Source: Roseomonas aeriglobus
Lineage (GTDB): Bacteria > Pseudomonadota > Alphaproteobacteria > Sphingomonadales > Sphingomonadaceae
DNA length: 64,000 nucleotides
Assembly (NCBI GenBank): GCA_016937575.1
Contig: JAFHKN010000002.1
Coordinates: 3,345,001 to 3,409,000 of the forward strand
Direction: 5' to 3'
Positions within the stretch are counted from its first letter, which is position 1. The number at the start of each line of letters is the position of its first letter. Positions 8,379-20,451 of this stretch are shown piece after piece. A program made the position numbers and the translations under genes. The notes beneath the pieces were generated by a model, which saw only the letters and a program-made list of their open reading frames with translations, was not told where the DNA came from and did not search any database.

Positions 8379-8418
8379 TGAGGTATCGCCTCCAAAAAGG
8401 GAGGAGAACGATACCTCA
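8379..8418 (-). promoter_or_regulatory. Hairpin sequestering the integrase ribosome binding site
   Basis: Read on the minus strand, TGAGGTATCG pairs with CGATACCTCA (10 of 10), and CCTCC pairs with the SD GGAGG around a CTTTTT loop. A 4-nt bulge (TTCT) lies on the 5' side only. The stem ends one base before the integrase ATG. In RNA this would occlude the RBS; in DNA the 10-bp inverted repeat could instead bind a regulator or be an integrase arm site. No U-tract follows, so it is not a terminator. Confidence 0.55.
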
Positions 8419-8543
8419 CGAGATACCCTAATTGTTCTCGATTGGTGCCGTATCCGCCCGGATTTCGCCGGACGCTTATAGCACAAAAAAGTGAGGATTT
8501 CAGCCACTTCCGGGACGTTGTCGGACGCCCCCGGAAGAACAAA

Positions 8544-8630
8544 TGGTGCCCAGAAGAGGACTCGAACCTCCACGCCCTTGCGAGCGCCAGCACCTGAAGC
8601 TGGTGCGTCTACCAATTCCGCCATCTGGGC
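8544..8630 (-). tRNA. tRNA-Leu(CAG)
   Basis: An 87-nt class II tRNA with encoded CCA (8544-8546). The acceptor stem GCCCAGA pairs with TCTGGGC, the anticodon stem is CCAGC/GCTGG with loop CTTCAGG (anticodon CAG), the long variable arm is CGCTCGCAAGGGCG, and the T-loop is TTCGAGT. Its 3' end faces the integrase and is the likely attB of the island to the left; integration preserved the complete gene. Confidence 0.95.
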
Positions 8631-8781
8631 ACGGGGTAGGCCGGCGCCTCTAGGGGAGGGATCGTGGGGCTGTCAACACCCGTTTTGGAGATCAGGCAGC
8701 GTTTTACGCTTCATCGGGTTGCAGCGCGCTGGCGTGCGCGGCATGGGGGCGGAAACGGGATTGGCGCGAAGGGTATCGGGC

Positions 8782-9711
8782 ATGAAGGACAAGTTGGTCG
8801 TACTGTTCGGCGGCGGCGGGTTCGTGGGGCGCTATGTCGCGCAAGCGTTGCTGGCGACGGGCGCACGGGTGCGGATCGCGCAGCGCGAGCCCAAGTCGGC
8901 GTTTTTCCTGAAGCCGCTCGGTGGTCTCGGCCAGACGCAGTTCGTCGCTGCCGACGTGCGCAAGCCCGACTCGGTCGCGCGGGCGGTGGCAGGCGCCGAC
9001 GCGGTCGTGAACCTGGTCGGCGCCTTTGCCGATATGACCGCGCTGCATGTGGCGGGCGCGAAAGCGATCGCCGAGGCGGCGAGTGCGGCGGGCGTCGGGA
9101 CGCTGGTCCATGTCTCGGCGATCGGCGCCGATCCCGACTCACCCTCCGAATACGGACGGAGCAAGGGTGAGGGCGAAGCGGCAGTCAGTGCCGCGTTCCC
9201 GAACGCAACGATCCTGCGTCCCTCGCTCGTGTTCGGGCGCGAGGATGAATTCACCAACCGCTTCGCTGCGATGATCGCACGGATGCCGGTCGTCCCGGTG
9301 CTGCGCGGCTCGGCGAAGTTCCAGCCGGTCTACGTGAAGGACGTCGCGCGCGTCGTCGTCGCGGCGCTTGCCGACCCGAAGGCGTTCGCGGGCCGCACGC
9401 TGGACCTCGGCGGTCCCGACGTCCTGACGATGCGGCAGATCCACGAGTTCCTCGCCGGCGCCGTGCTGCGCCATCCGCCGATGCCCGACCTGCCCGACGC
9501 GGTCGGCTCGGCGATCGCGAGCCTGGGCTTCCTGCCGGGGGCGCCGATCACGCGGGATCAATGGGTAATGCTCGGCCGCGACAATGTCGTGACCGGCGAG
9601 GACGGCCTGGCTGCAGCGGGTATCACGCCGACGCCGATGGCGGCGGTCGCGCCGGACTGGCTGGTCCGGTTCCGCCGTCAGGGTCGTTTCGCCAAGCGCG
9701 CCACGGCCTGA
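8782..9711 (+). CDS. NAD(P)H-binding extended-type SDR, NDUFA9-like
   Basis: This 309-residue Rossmann-fold protein starts MKDKLVVLFGGGGFVGRYVA with the GGxGFVG nucleotide-binding motif (residues 10-16). VHVSAIGADPDSPSEYGRSKGEGE contains the YxxxK-like pair. Length and pattern match the complex I NDUFA9-like atypical SDR family, which binds NAD(P)H, is often annotated as NADH-ubiquinone oxidoreductase-related, and rarely has a proven enzyme activity. It is four bases upstream of uppP, so the two are probably co-transcribed, an arrangement I regard as common in sphingomonads. ATG 8782 is chosen because the Rossmann motif starts at residue 5. Confidence 0.85.
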   Translation: MKDKLVVLFGGGGFVGRYVAQALLATGARVRIAQREPKSAFFLKPLGGLGQTQFVAADVRKPDSVARAVAGADAVVNLVGAFADMTALHVAGAKAIAEAASAAGVGTLVHVSAIGADPDSPSEYGRSKGEGEAAVSAAFPNATILRPSLVFGREDEFTNRFAAMIARMPVVPVLRGSAKFQPVYVKDVARVVVAALADPKAFAGRTLDLGGPDVLTMRQIHEFLAGAVLRHPPMPDLPDAVGSAIASLGFLPGAPITRDQWVMLGRDNVVTGEDGLAAAGITPTPMAAVAPDWLVRFRRQGRFAKRATA

Positions 9712-9715
9712 GCGG

Positions 9716-10513
9716 ATGGACATCGTCACTGCGATCATCCTTGGCATCGTCGAGGGGATCACCGAGTTTCTGCCCGTGTCGTCGACCGGGCATCTGATCC
9801 TGGCGACCGAATTGCTCGGTTATGACGCGGCGCGCTGGTCGGTCTTCAACATCGCGATCCAGCCGGGCGCGATCCTGGCGATCGTCGCGCTGTACTGGCG
9901 CACCTTCCTGGCGGTCGCCAAGGGGCTGCTCAGCTGGGAGGCGAATTCGGTCGCCTTCGTCCGCAATCTGCTGCTTGCCTTTTTTCCCGCAGTGATCCTG
10001 GGCCTTGCCTTCGGTGATCAGATCGACGCGTTGCTCGAAAATGCTGTGGTCGTCGCCTGGGCGCTGATCGTCGGCGGCATCGCGATCCTGATCGTCGAGC
10101 GACTGGCGAAGACGGACAACGTCCTGGGCATCTCGGGTGTCTCGGTCGGCCAGTCGATCAAGATCGGCCTCGTCCAGTGCATTGCGATGATCCCGGGCGT
10201 CAGCCGGTCGGGCGCGACGATCATGGGCGCGATGTCGTTCGGGATCGACCGGCGGACCGCGGCCGATTTCAGCTTCTTTCTAGCGCTACCCACACTGACC
10301 GGCGCAACCGTGCTTCAACTGTACAAGCATCGGGACATGGTGACGGCCGGCGATCTCGAACTGATCGCGATCGGCGCTTTCGTTTCGTTTATTGTGGCCT
10401 TGATCGTCGTGAAAGCCTTCATGGCCGTCGTGACGCGTTACGGTTTCGGTCCCTTTGCGTGGTATCGAATCATCGCTGGGACCGCGGCGCTGGCATGGCT
10501 AAATCTACGCTAG
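9716..10513 (+). CDS. uppP: Undecaprenyl-diphosphatase (BacA type)
   Basis: This 265-residue multi-pass membrane protein carries both signature motifs of the UppP/BacA family: GIVEGITEFLPVSSTGH at residues 10-26 and PGVSRSGATI at 160-169. It dephosphorylates undecaprenyl diphosphate to regenerate the lipid carrier for peptidoglycan and other glycans, and higher dosage gives bacitracin tolerance in other bacteria. It directly follows the NDUFA9-like gene. The 157 bp after its stop (10514-10670) hold no gene and should contain the gltD promoter. Confidence 0.96.
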   Translation: MDIVTAIILGIVEGITEFLPVSSTGHLILATELLGYDAARWSVFNIAIQPGAILAIVALYWRTFLAVAKGLLSWEANSVAFVRNLLLAFFPAVILGLAFGDQIDALLENAVVVAWALIVGGIAILIVERLAKTDNVLGISGVSVGQSIKIGLVQCIAMIPGVSRSGATIMGAMSFGIDRRTAADFSFFLALPTLTGATVLQLYKHRDMVTAGDLELIAIGAFVSFIVALIVVKAFMAVVTRYGFGPFAWYRIIAGTAALAWLNLR

Positions 10514-10670
10514 GTCCGGATCGGCCCTAAAGCTACGAAAGATTATTGCGCCGCAACGAAATATCCCGTTTGTCGTGTGAGAGATAAGTCAATGCTGCTG
10601 ACCCATTCCGGTTGATACGAAGTGACAGGAGCGCAGCCGCACCATACTTGCGTGCTCGAAAGGATCGAGC

Positions 10671-12128
10671 ATGGCTACCGAGCAGCTGCTGAAATTCGTC
10701 AACCGTGAGCAGGCCTATCCGCCCAAGCGCGAGGCGCAGGCGCGGGCGGCGGATTTCCGTGAGATCGCCGAGCGGTACAACCCGCCCGCAGCCGAGGATC
10801 AGGCCGGGCGCTGTTCGCAGTGTGGCGTGCCCTATTGCTCGGTCCACTGCCCGCTCCACAACCACATCCCCGACTGGCTGCGGCTGACGGCGGAAGGGCG
10901 GCTGCGCGAGGCCTATGAGCTGAGCAACAGCACCTCGACCATGCCGGAGATCTGCGGCCGCATCTGCCCGCAGGACCGGCTGTGCGAGGGCAATTGCGTC
11001 ATTGAATTTTCCGGCCACGGATCGGTCACGATCGGTTCGGTCGAGAAGTTCATCACCGACACGGCCTGGGAAGAGGGTTGGGTCGAACCGCTGGTGCCCG
11101 GGCCCGCGCGCGGCCAGTCGGTCGGTGTGATTGGTGCGGGGCCAGCGGGACTGAGCGCGGCCGAGTATCTGCGCGGCTTCGGCTACGAGGTCCACGTCTA
11201 TGACCGCCATGACCGTGCCGGCGGGCTGCTGACCTATGGCATCCCCGGCTTCAAGCTGGAGAAGGACGTCGTCATGCGCCGCGTCGACCGGCTGAAGGCG
11301 GGCGGCATCGTGTTTCACGAGGGATTTTCGGTTGGAGAGCATGCCTCGCTCGACCAGTTGCGGGCGAAGCATGACGCGCTCCTGATCGCGACCGGCGTCT
11401 ACAAGCCGCGCGCGATCAGGGCGCCGGGAGTCGGTGCCAAGGGCGTGGTCGAGGCGCTGGAGTATCTGACCGCATCGAACCGCAAGGGCTTCGGCGACGC
11501 GGTGCCGGCGTTCGACGACGGATCGCTGAATGCAGAGGGCAAGCACGTCGTCGTCATCGGCGGCGGCGATACGGCGATGGACTGCGTCCGCACCGCCGTC
11601 CGCCAGGGCGCGGCGAGCGTGAAGTGCCTCTATCGCCGTGACCGCGCGAACATGCCGGGGTCGCAGCGTGAGACGAAGAATGCCGAGGAGGAAGGCGTCG
11701 AGTTCGTCTGGCTCTCGGCGCCGGAAAGCTTCGAAGGCGGTGACGTGGTCACGGCCGTGAAGGCAAGCGCGATGCGGCTGGGGGCTCCCGACGCCAGCGG
11801 CCGACGCGCGCCCGAGGTCGACCCGCAGGGCGGCTTTTCGGTGCAGGCGGACCTGGTGATCAAGGCGCTGGGCTTCGATGCCGAGGACCTACCGACGCTG
11901 TTCGGCGCGAGTGAACTGGGTGTCACTCGCTGGGGTACGCTGCGCGTCGATGCCAAGTCGATGATGACCAGCCTGGATGGCGTCTTCGCCGCAGGCGACA
12001 TCGTCCGCGGCGCGTCGCTGGTCGTATGGGCGATCCGCGACGGGCGCGACGTCAGCGAGCGGATGCATGCGTACCTCAAGGCGAAGGCGCGCGCAGGCCA
12101 GGCTTCCGTGCAGAAGGTGGCGGCATGA
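10671..12128 (+). CDS. gltD: Glutamate synthase (NADPH), small/beta subunit
   Basis: The 485-residue product has the N-terminal Fe-S cysteines C48, C51, C56, C60 and C95, C99, C105, C109, the FAD-binding GAGPAG motif at 155-160, and the NADPH-binding GGGDTAMD at 297-304. The beta subunit passes electrons from NADPH to the alpha subunit, which makes two glutamates from glutamine and 2-oxoglutarate. AAAGGA precedes the ATG. gltD comes first here, then a DUF2059 gene overlapping by 4 bp, then gltB; the split order is unusual but all three appear translationally coupled. Confidence 0.96.
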   Translation: MATEQLLKFVNREQAYPPKREAQARAADFREIAERYNPPAAEDQAGRCSQCGVPYCSVHCPLHNHIPDWLRLTAEGRLREAYELSNSTSTMPEICGRICPQDRLCEGNCVIEFSGHGSVTIGSVEKFITDTAWEEGWVEPLVPGPARGQSVGVIGAGPAGLSAAEYLRGFGYEVHVYDRHDRAGGLLTYGIPGFKLEKDVVMRRVDRLKAGGIVFHEGFSVGEHASLDQLRAKHDALLIATGVYKPRAIRAPGVGAKGVVEALEYLTASNRKGFGDAVPAFDDGSLNAEGKHVVVIGGGDTAMDCVRTAVRQGAASVKCLYRRDRANMPGSQRETKNAEEEGVEFVWLSAPESFEGGDVVTAVKASAMRLGAPDASGRRAPEVDPQGGFSVQADLVIKALGFDAEDLPTLFGASELGVTRWGTLRVDAKSMMTSLDGVFAAGDIVRGASLVVWAIRDGRDVSERMHAYLKAKARAGQASVQKVAA

Positions 12129-12768
12129 GCGCGCTGCTCGCCCTGCTGCTGGTGCAGGCGACGCCCGCCATGGCACCCGCGGCGCCCGCGACGCAGACCG
12201 CGCCCGTCGATCCCGCCCGGCTCGCCGCCGCGGAGCGCGTCGCGTTCGCGCTCGTGCCGCCGGGCACATACAAGCGGATCATGCGGGACCAGTTTCCGCA
12301 GATGATGGACGGCGTGCTCGGCAAGATGTTCGGGCTGAGCGCCACCAGCATGGGTGCGCCTGCGGCAGGAGAAAAGTCGCTGGGCCAGGAAGCGGCCGAG
12401 CGCGACCCGTATTTTCGCGAGCGCATGCAGATCATGACGCGAGTGTTCTCGGAAGAACTCGGCACCATCTACGACGAGATCGAGCCCGAATTTCGCGTCG
12501 GCCTGACGCGGGCCTTCGCCCGCCGCTTCACGCAGGCGCAGCTGACCGACCTCGACACCTTCTTCCAGACGCCATCGGGCAAGGCGTTCGCCAGCGACTA
12601 CCTCGCCGCGTTCATGGATCCCGAAGTCATGAACAGCATGATGGGTGCGCTGCCCAAGATGTTCAAAGTCATGCCGACAATCGCCGCGAAGATTGAAAAG
12701 GCGACCGCCCATCTGCCCCCGCTGCCCAAGAAGGACGGCGCAAAGACGACCACCGGGAAGGCCAAGTG

Positions 12769-12769
<1 letters not shown>
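12125..12769 (+). CDS. DUF2059-type secreted protein between gltD and gltB
   Basis: The 214-residue product has an N-terminal hydrophobic stretch (MSALLALLLVQATPAMAPAA) that may be a signal peptide, an Ala/Pro linker, and a helical domain with FARRFTQAQLTDLDTFFQTPSGKAF, the hallmark of DUF2059 proteins (tail acting on a short catalytic-free helical bundle; function unknown). The start overlaps the gltD stop (ATGA) and its stop overlaps the gltB start (TGATG), so it belongs to the glt operon. A direct role in glutamate synthesis is doubtful because the protein appears exported. Confidence 0.8.
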
Positions 12770-17289
<4,520 letters not shown>

Positions 17290-17298
17290 CGTTTCCGT

Positions 17299-17433
17299 CC
17301 GTTCGCCCTGAGCTTGTCGAAGGGCCGTACTGCGATACACCCGCGCACCGCTCGCGGCACGAAGGACGGTGGTTCGGCCAGGGTCCCATCGAAGAGTACT
17401 TTGATGGGCGCCTGACAGGCTCGGCACGAACGG
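17299..17433. repeat. Dispersed palindromic repeat (CCGTTCG... family), after gltB
   Basis: The left arm CCGTTCGCCCTGAGCTTGTC (17299-17318) and the right arm GACAGGCTCGGCACGAACGG (17414-17433) are inverted and imperfect. A nested hairpin CCCATC/GATGGG lies near 17386-17409. The inner part TGCGATACACCCGCGCACCGCTCGCGG resembles the element at 40890-40986. The region between gltB and the next gene (17290-17533) otherwise contains only a TATAAG hexamer at 17494-17499 that may be the -10 of the next gene. Confidence 0.6.
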
Positions 17434-17533
17434 GGTTCGGGCGCAGACCTAGGCAACGGCGACGCTCGTTCAGCCAAGGCTAAGCCTTTGTGCTATAAGG
17501 CCTCCCGTTCCTGTTTCGACTCGGGAGAGTAGA

Positions 17534-17986
17534 ATGCGTCTCTTGTCCGCCGCCCTGGCCTTGTCCGTGGTCGCCGTACCGGCCGCCGCGCAATCTCGCG
17601 CCGAGGTCGACGCTGCCCGCCGACTGAACGACCCGGTCGTGCAGGAAGGCGTGGCCGCTGCCGTCAGTGCGCTGGCCGGCATCGTTCTCGACACCCGCGT
17701 GGGTCCGCTCGCGCGCTACACCGATCCGCGCGACGACATCCGCCCGAACGACACGCTGCGCGATATCGAGCGCCGCCGCGACCCGCATTTCGAGGCGCGG
17801 CTGCATGACGACACCCGTCGCGCGGTCGCCGGGGCCGGGATGGTCGCCAGCGATGCTTTGGCGATGTCGGGCGAGCTTGCCCGCACTGCCGATCGCCTGC
17901 GCGCGGCCGTCGCGCCGCTCGGCGGTCTGCTTGCCAGCAACAACGTCTCCGCTCCGCGCTATGATGACGAGGACGACGATTATTGA
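17534..17986 (+). CDS. Small secreted protein of unknown function
   Basis: The product has 150 residues with a clear signal peptide (MRLLSAALALSVVAVPAAAQ, cleavage after AAAQ or AQS). The mature part is rich in Arg/Asp and helical, and the C-terminus is acidic (YDDEDDDY). No domain is recognised. GGGAGAG precedes the ATG, and a TATAAG -10-like hexamer lies 35 bp upstream, so it probably has its own promoter. It is followed 46 bp later by a GST gene. Confidence 0.75.
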   Translation: MRLLSAALALSVVAVPAAAQSRAEVDAARRLNDPVVQEGVAAAVSALAGIVLDTRVGPLARYTDPRDDIRPNDTLRDIERRRDPHFEARLHDDTRRAVAGAGMVASDALAMSGELARTADRLRAAVAPLGGLLASNNVSAPRYDDEDDDY

Positions 17987-18032
17987 TCGGTTCCGCTAGA
18001 CGCCCCTGCCGTCGTCGGTAGATAAGGGCGGC

Positions 18033-18707
18033 ATGTGGCAGCTCTATCAATTTCCCCTGTGCCCCTTCTCGCGCAAGGTACGGCTGCTGCTGGCCGAGAA
18101 GGGCGTGGGCTACGAACCGGTGCGCGAATCGCCGTGGGAGCGCCGCGACGAGTTTCTCGACATGAACCCGGCCGGGCAGACTCCGGTGATGATCGACACC
18201 GATCGTCCGGGCGCCCCGCTGATCGATTCGATGGCGATTTGCGAATATTTCGAGGAAACGGTCGAAAAGTCGGCGATGATCAACGGCACGGCGGCCAACC
18301 GCGCCGAGATCCGCCGGCTGGTCGCGTGGTTCGACACCCAATTCTACCGCGACATCACCGCCCCCCTGCTCAACGAACGCATGCTGAAGCGCGTCGTCCA
18401 TCGCTCGACGCCTGATGCGTCGTTGCTGCGCGAAGCGATGCGCGCCGCGGTCGGGCACCTGGATTACATCGATTACCTTCTCGATCACCGCACCTGGCTG
18501 GCGGGTGCGACGATGAGCCTCGCCGATCTCGCCGCCGCCGCGCAGATCTCGGTCGCCGACTATCTGGGCGGGATCGACTGGAAGAGCCACGAACAGGCCA
18601 AGCGCTGGTATGTCGGCATGAAGAGCCGCCCGAGCTTCCGCCCGCTGCTGGCCGAACGCATGGAAATCGTCAGCCCGCCGGCGGATTACGAGAAACTGGA
18701 CCTGTAA
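18033..18707 (+). CDS. Glutathione S-transferase family protein
   Basis: The 224-residue product has an N-terminal thioredoxin-like domain (YQFPLCPFSRKVRLLLAEKG, with Cys10 as possible catalytic residue, and NPAGQTPVMI with the cis-Pro) and an all-helical C-terminal domain (WLAGATMSLADLAAAAQIS). Such cytoplasmic enzymes conjugate or reduce electrophiles with glutathione; the substrate is unknown. The DSMAICEYFEE segment (Glu/Ser glutathione-binding site) is present. Confidence 0.88.
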   Translation: MWQLYQFPLCPFSRKVRLLLAEKGVGYEPVRESPWERRDEFLDMNPAGQTPVMIDTDRPGAPLIDSMAICEYFEETVEKSAMINGTAANRAEIRRLVAWFDTQFYRDITAPLLNERMLKRVVHRSTPDASLLREAMRAAVGHLDYIDYLLDHRTWLAGATMSLADLAAAAQISVADYLGGIDWKSHEQAKRWYVGMKSRPSFRPLLAERMEIVSPPADYEKLDL

Positions 18708-19064
18708 ATGCTGCCGTGGCGAGCGGTGATCGCGATGATCGTGCTGCTTGCGCCGACCTGCTGCCACGGCCCGACCGGTAATCCGACAACGCTGGCCGCG
18801 ATCCGGGGTGAAGCCCGCGCGCTGATGCTAGGGCCGGACTTCTGGTGGACCGTCGGCGATACCGATCGACGACTCCCGATGACGATTGCACAGTTGCGCC
18901 CGGATATGGTCGAAGTGGATCGCGATGGCGTGAATGTTTACGCGCCCAACTTTCTCGACGGCGGCTGGGGGTATCATGTGCCGCGTGTTCCCAATCCTTC
19001 CCGCGAAACATTGTTTCGGCACCAGAAGGTCGCTGATGGCGTTTACTGGTTCCATCCTTACTGA
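18708..19064 (+). CDS. Hypothetical small protein with N-terminal membrane anchor
   Basis: The ATG immediately follows the GST stop, so the two are coupled. The 118-residue product has one hydrophobic segment (AVIAMIVLLAPTCC) that may be a signal anchor; the cysteines do not form a standard lipobox. Aromatic-rich motifs (GPDFWWTVGD, GGWGYHVPRVP, GVYWFHPY) suggest a small folded extracytoplasmic domain. I do not recognise the family. Confidence 0.6.
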   Translation: MLPWRAVIAMIVLLAPTCCHGPTGNPTTLAAIRGEARALMLGPDFWWTVGDTDRRLPMTIAQLRPDMVEVDRDGVNVYAPNFLDGGWGYHVPRVPNPSRETLFRHQKVADGVYWFHPY

Positions 19065-19079
19065 CCAGCGGACTTGTCC

Positions 19080-19694
19080 ATGCTCGAACATATTCCCCAC
19101 TGGCTCGGCAACGCCCTGAAGGGTCTGCGTGCCGGCACTGACAAGCTGGCGATCGTGCAGGACGGTCTCGGCAGCTTTGCGGCGATCGATCTGCGGTCGC
19201 CGGCGTTCGCCAACGGCGGCCGTATTCCGGAACGCTTCACCGCGGATGGCGAGGGGATTTCGCCGCCGCTGTTCTGGACCGGCGTGCCCGACGAGGCGAC
19301 GCATCTCGCCTTGCTGGTCGAGGATGCCGACGCGCCGACGCCGGCGCCACTGGTCCATGCGATCGTCTGGAGCCTGCCGGCCGGGGACGGGCAATTGGCC
19401 GAGGGCGCCATAGTTGCCGATGGCGACGGCACGGCGAGCGGTGACGTCGGCCGTAATTCCTACCTGCGCGAGGGCTGGCTGCCGCCGGATCCGCCGACCG
19501 GGCACGGCGAACATCGCTATGCCTTCCAGCTGTTCGCACTGAAGGACGCCGCCGACCCCGGCGCGACGCCAAGCCGCGGCGATATCGTCGACGCCATGCG
19601 GGGTCGGGTGCTGGCGGCGGGGTTGTTGACCGGAACCTACTCGCGCGGCGAACCGGCGGACGTCGGGCCGGTGGGAGCGGTGGCGACGACCTGA
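19080..19694 (+). CDS. YbhB/YbcL (Raf kinase inhibitor-like/PEBP) protein
   Basis: The 204-residue product carries the PEBP signature: IPERFTADGEGISPPLFWTGVP, then HLALLVEDADAPTPAPLVHAIVW, and GRNSYLREGWLPPDPPTGHGEHRY with the conserved GPxxPxxGxHRY-type pattern. Bacterial members are small anion- or ligand-binding proteins without a firm biochemical role. ATG 19080 is preferred over TTG 19074. It converges on fliA, with only 7 bp between the two stops. Confidence 0.87.
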   Translation: MLEHIPHWLGNALKGLRAGTDKLAIVQDGLGSFAAIDLRSPAFANGGRIPERFTADGEGISPPLFWTGVPDEATHLALLVEDADAPTPAPLVHAIVWSLPAGDGQLAEGAIVADGDGTASGDVGRNSYLREGWLPPDPPTGHGEHRYAFQLFALKDAADPGATPSRGDIVDAMRGRVLAAGLLTGTYSRGEPADVGPVGAVATT

Positions 19695-19701
19695 CCGCGG
19701 A

Positions 19702-20451
19702 TCAAAGCCGACGCGTCAGCGCCTTCTTGAGCCTGTCGTGCGCGGACTTCTTGATCTGGCAGACGCGCGCGGCGCTGACGTCGAGCACCTGGCCGATTTC
19801 CTCCAGATTGAGTTCTTCGACATAATAGAGCTGGATCACCATCTGCTCGCGCTCGGGCAGGTCGGCGATCGCCTGGATCAGCACGTCGCGCTGGTCGGTT
19901 TCCGCCAGCAGATCGAACGGGGACGGTTCGCCGGACACGAACCACGGCCCCTCGTCGCCTTGCATGTCGTCGACATTCTCGAACCGGACGGGCTCGGCGG
20001 TCGCATAGTCGGTCCGCAGCTTTTCGATCGTCACGCCCAGTTTTTCGGCGACCGCGGCATCGTCGGGACGCTTGCCGTCCACCGTGGTCAGCGATGCGAC
20101 CGTCTCGTTATACAGTTTGCGCCGTTTCATCGCCCCGCGGGTGAGCGTCGCCTGGCGCCGCAGTTCGTCGATCATCGATCCGCGAACCCGGGTGTTGAGA
20201 TATTGCTCGAACGTCACCGCCCCGCGGTCCTCGAAGCTGCCGACCGCCTCGACGAGCGCGATCAGGCCGATCTGGACCAGATCCTCGACCTCGACCGACG
20301 ACGACATGCTGCCATGGACGTGCCAGGCGATGCGGCGGACGCGCGGCATGTGCTGGCGCACCAGTGCGTTCAGGTCCGGCCCCGGCTTCGCGCGTGGACC
20401 ATAGGTCAGCGGCGCGCCGGGGGCGGGCTGGATGGGGCTCATGAAGCTCAT
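19702..20451 (-). CDS. fliA: Flagellar sigma factor sigma28 (FliA)
   Basis: The 249-residue sigma70-family protein has FliA-type region 2 (VEDLVQIGLIALVEAVGSFE, TFEQYLNTRVRGSMIDELRRQ) and region 4 (LPEREQMVIQLYYVEELNLEEIGQVLDVSAARVCQIKK). It directs transcription of late flagellar and motor genes and is held in check by FlgM, encoded 3.7 kb away. It is the last gene of the sltF-flhA-fliA operon and overlaps the flhA stop by 4 bp, so its synthesis should follow sigma54 activity at 23483-23498. Sigma28-like promoters are visible upstream of flgM and motA. Confidence 0.95.
   Translation of the reverse strand: MSFMSPIQPAPGAPLTYGPRAKPGPDLNALVRQHMPRVRRIAWHVHGSMSSSVEVEDLVQIGLIALVEAVGSFEDRGAVTFEQYLNTRVRGSMIDELRRQATLTRGAMKRRKLYNETVASLTTVDGKRPDDAAVAEKLGVTIEKLRTDYATAEPVRFENVDDMQGDEGPWFVSGEPSPFDLLAETDQRDVLIQAIADLPEREQMVIQLYYVEELNLEEIGQVLDVSAARVCQIKKSAHDRLKKALTRRL

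Larger units (their letters stand above)
1..8546. mobile_element. Right end of a tRNA-Leu-integrated genomic island
   Basis: A tyrosine integrase lies next to the 3' end of tRNA-Leu(CAG) and is transcribed away from it, the usual layout of an island integrated at a tRNA 3' end. The genes between the window start and the tRNA are accessory: aromatic-catabolism operon, LysR regulator, TonB receptor, HPP protein, and an unknown protein beside the integrase. To the right of the tRNA the genes are core. The left boundary and the second copy of the tRNA 3' end are not in the window, so extent and current mobility are unknown. No excisionase or transfer genes are visible. Confidence 0.55.

Noticed and set aside
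8378..8593. N-terminal extension of the integrase up to 8593
   Set aside because: It would translate part of the tRNA-Leu gene and precedes the normal DUF4102 start; ATG 8377 fits the family.
17386..17409. CCCATC/GATGGG hairpin after gltB as an intrinsic terminator
   Set aside because: No T-tract follows on either strand; it lies inside the dispersed repeat and is listed as part of it.
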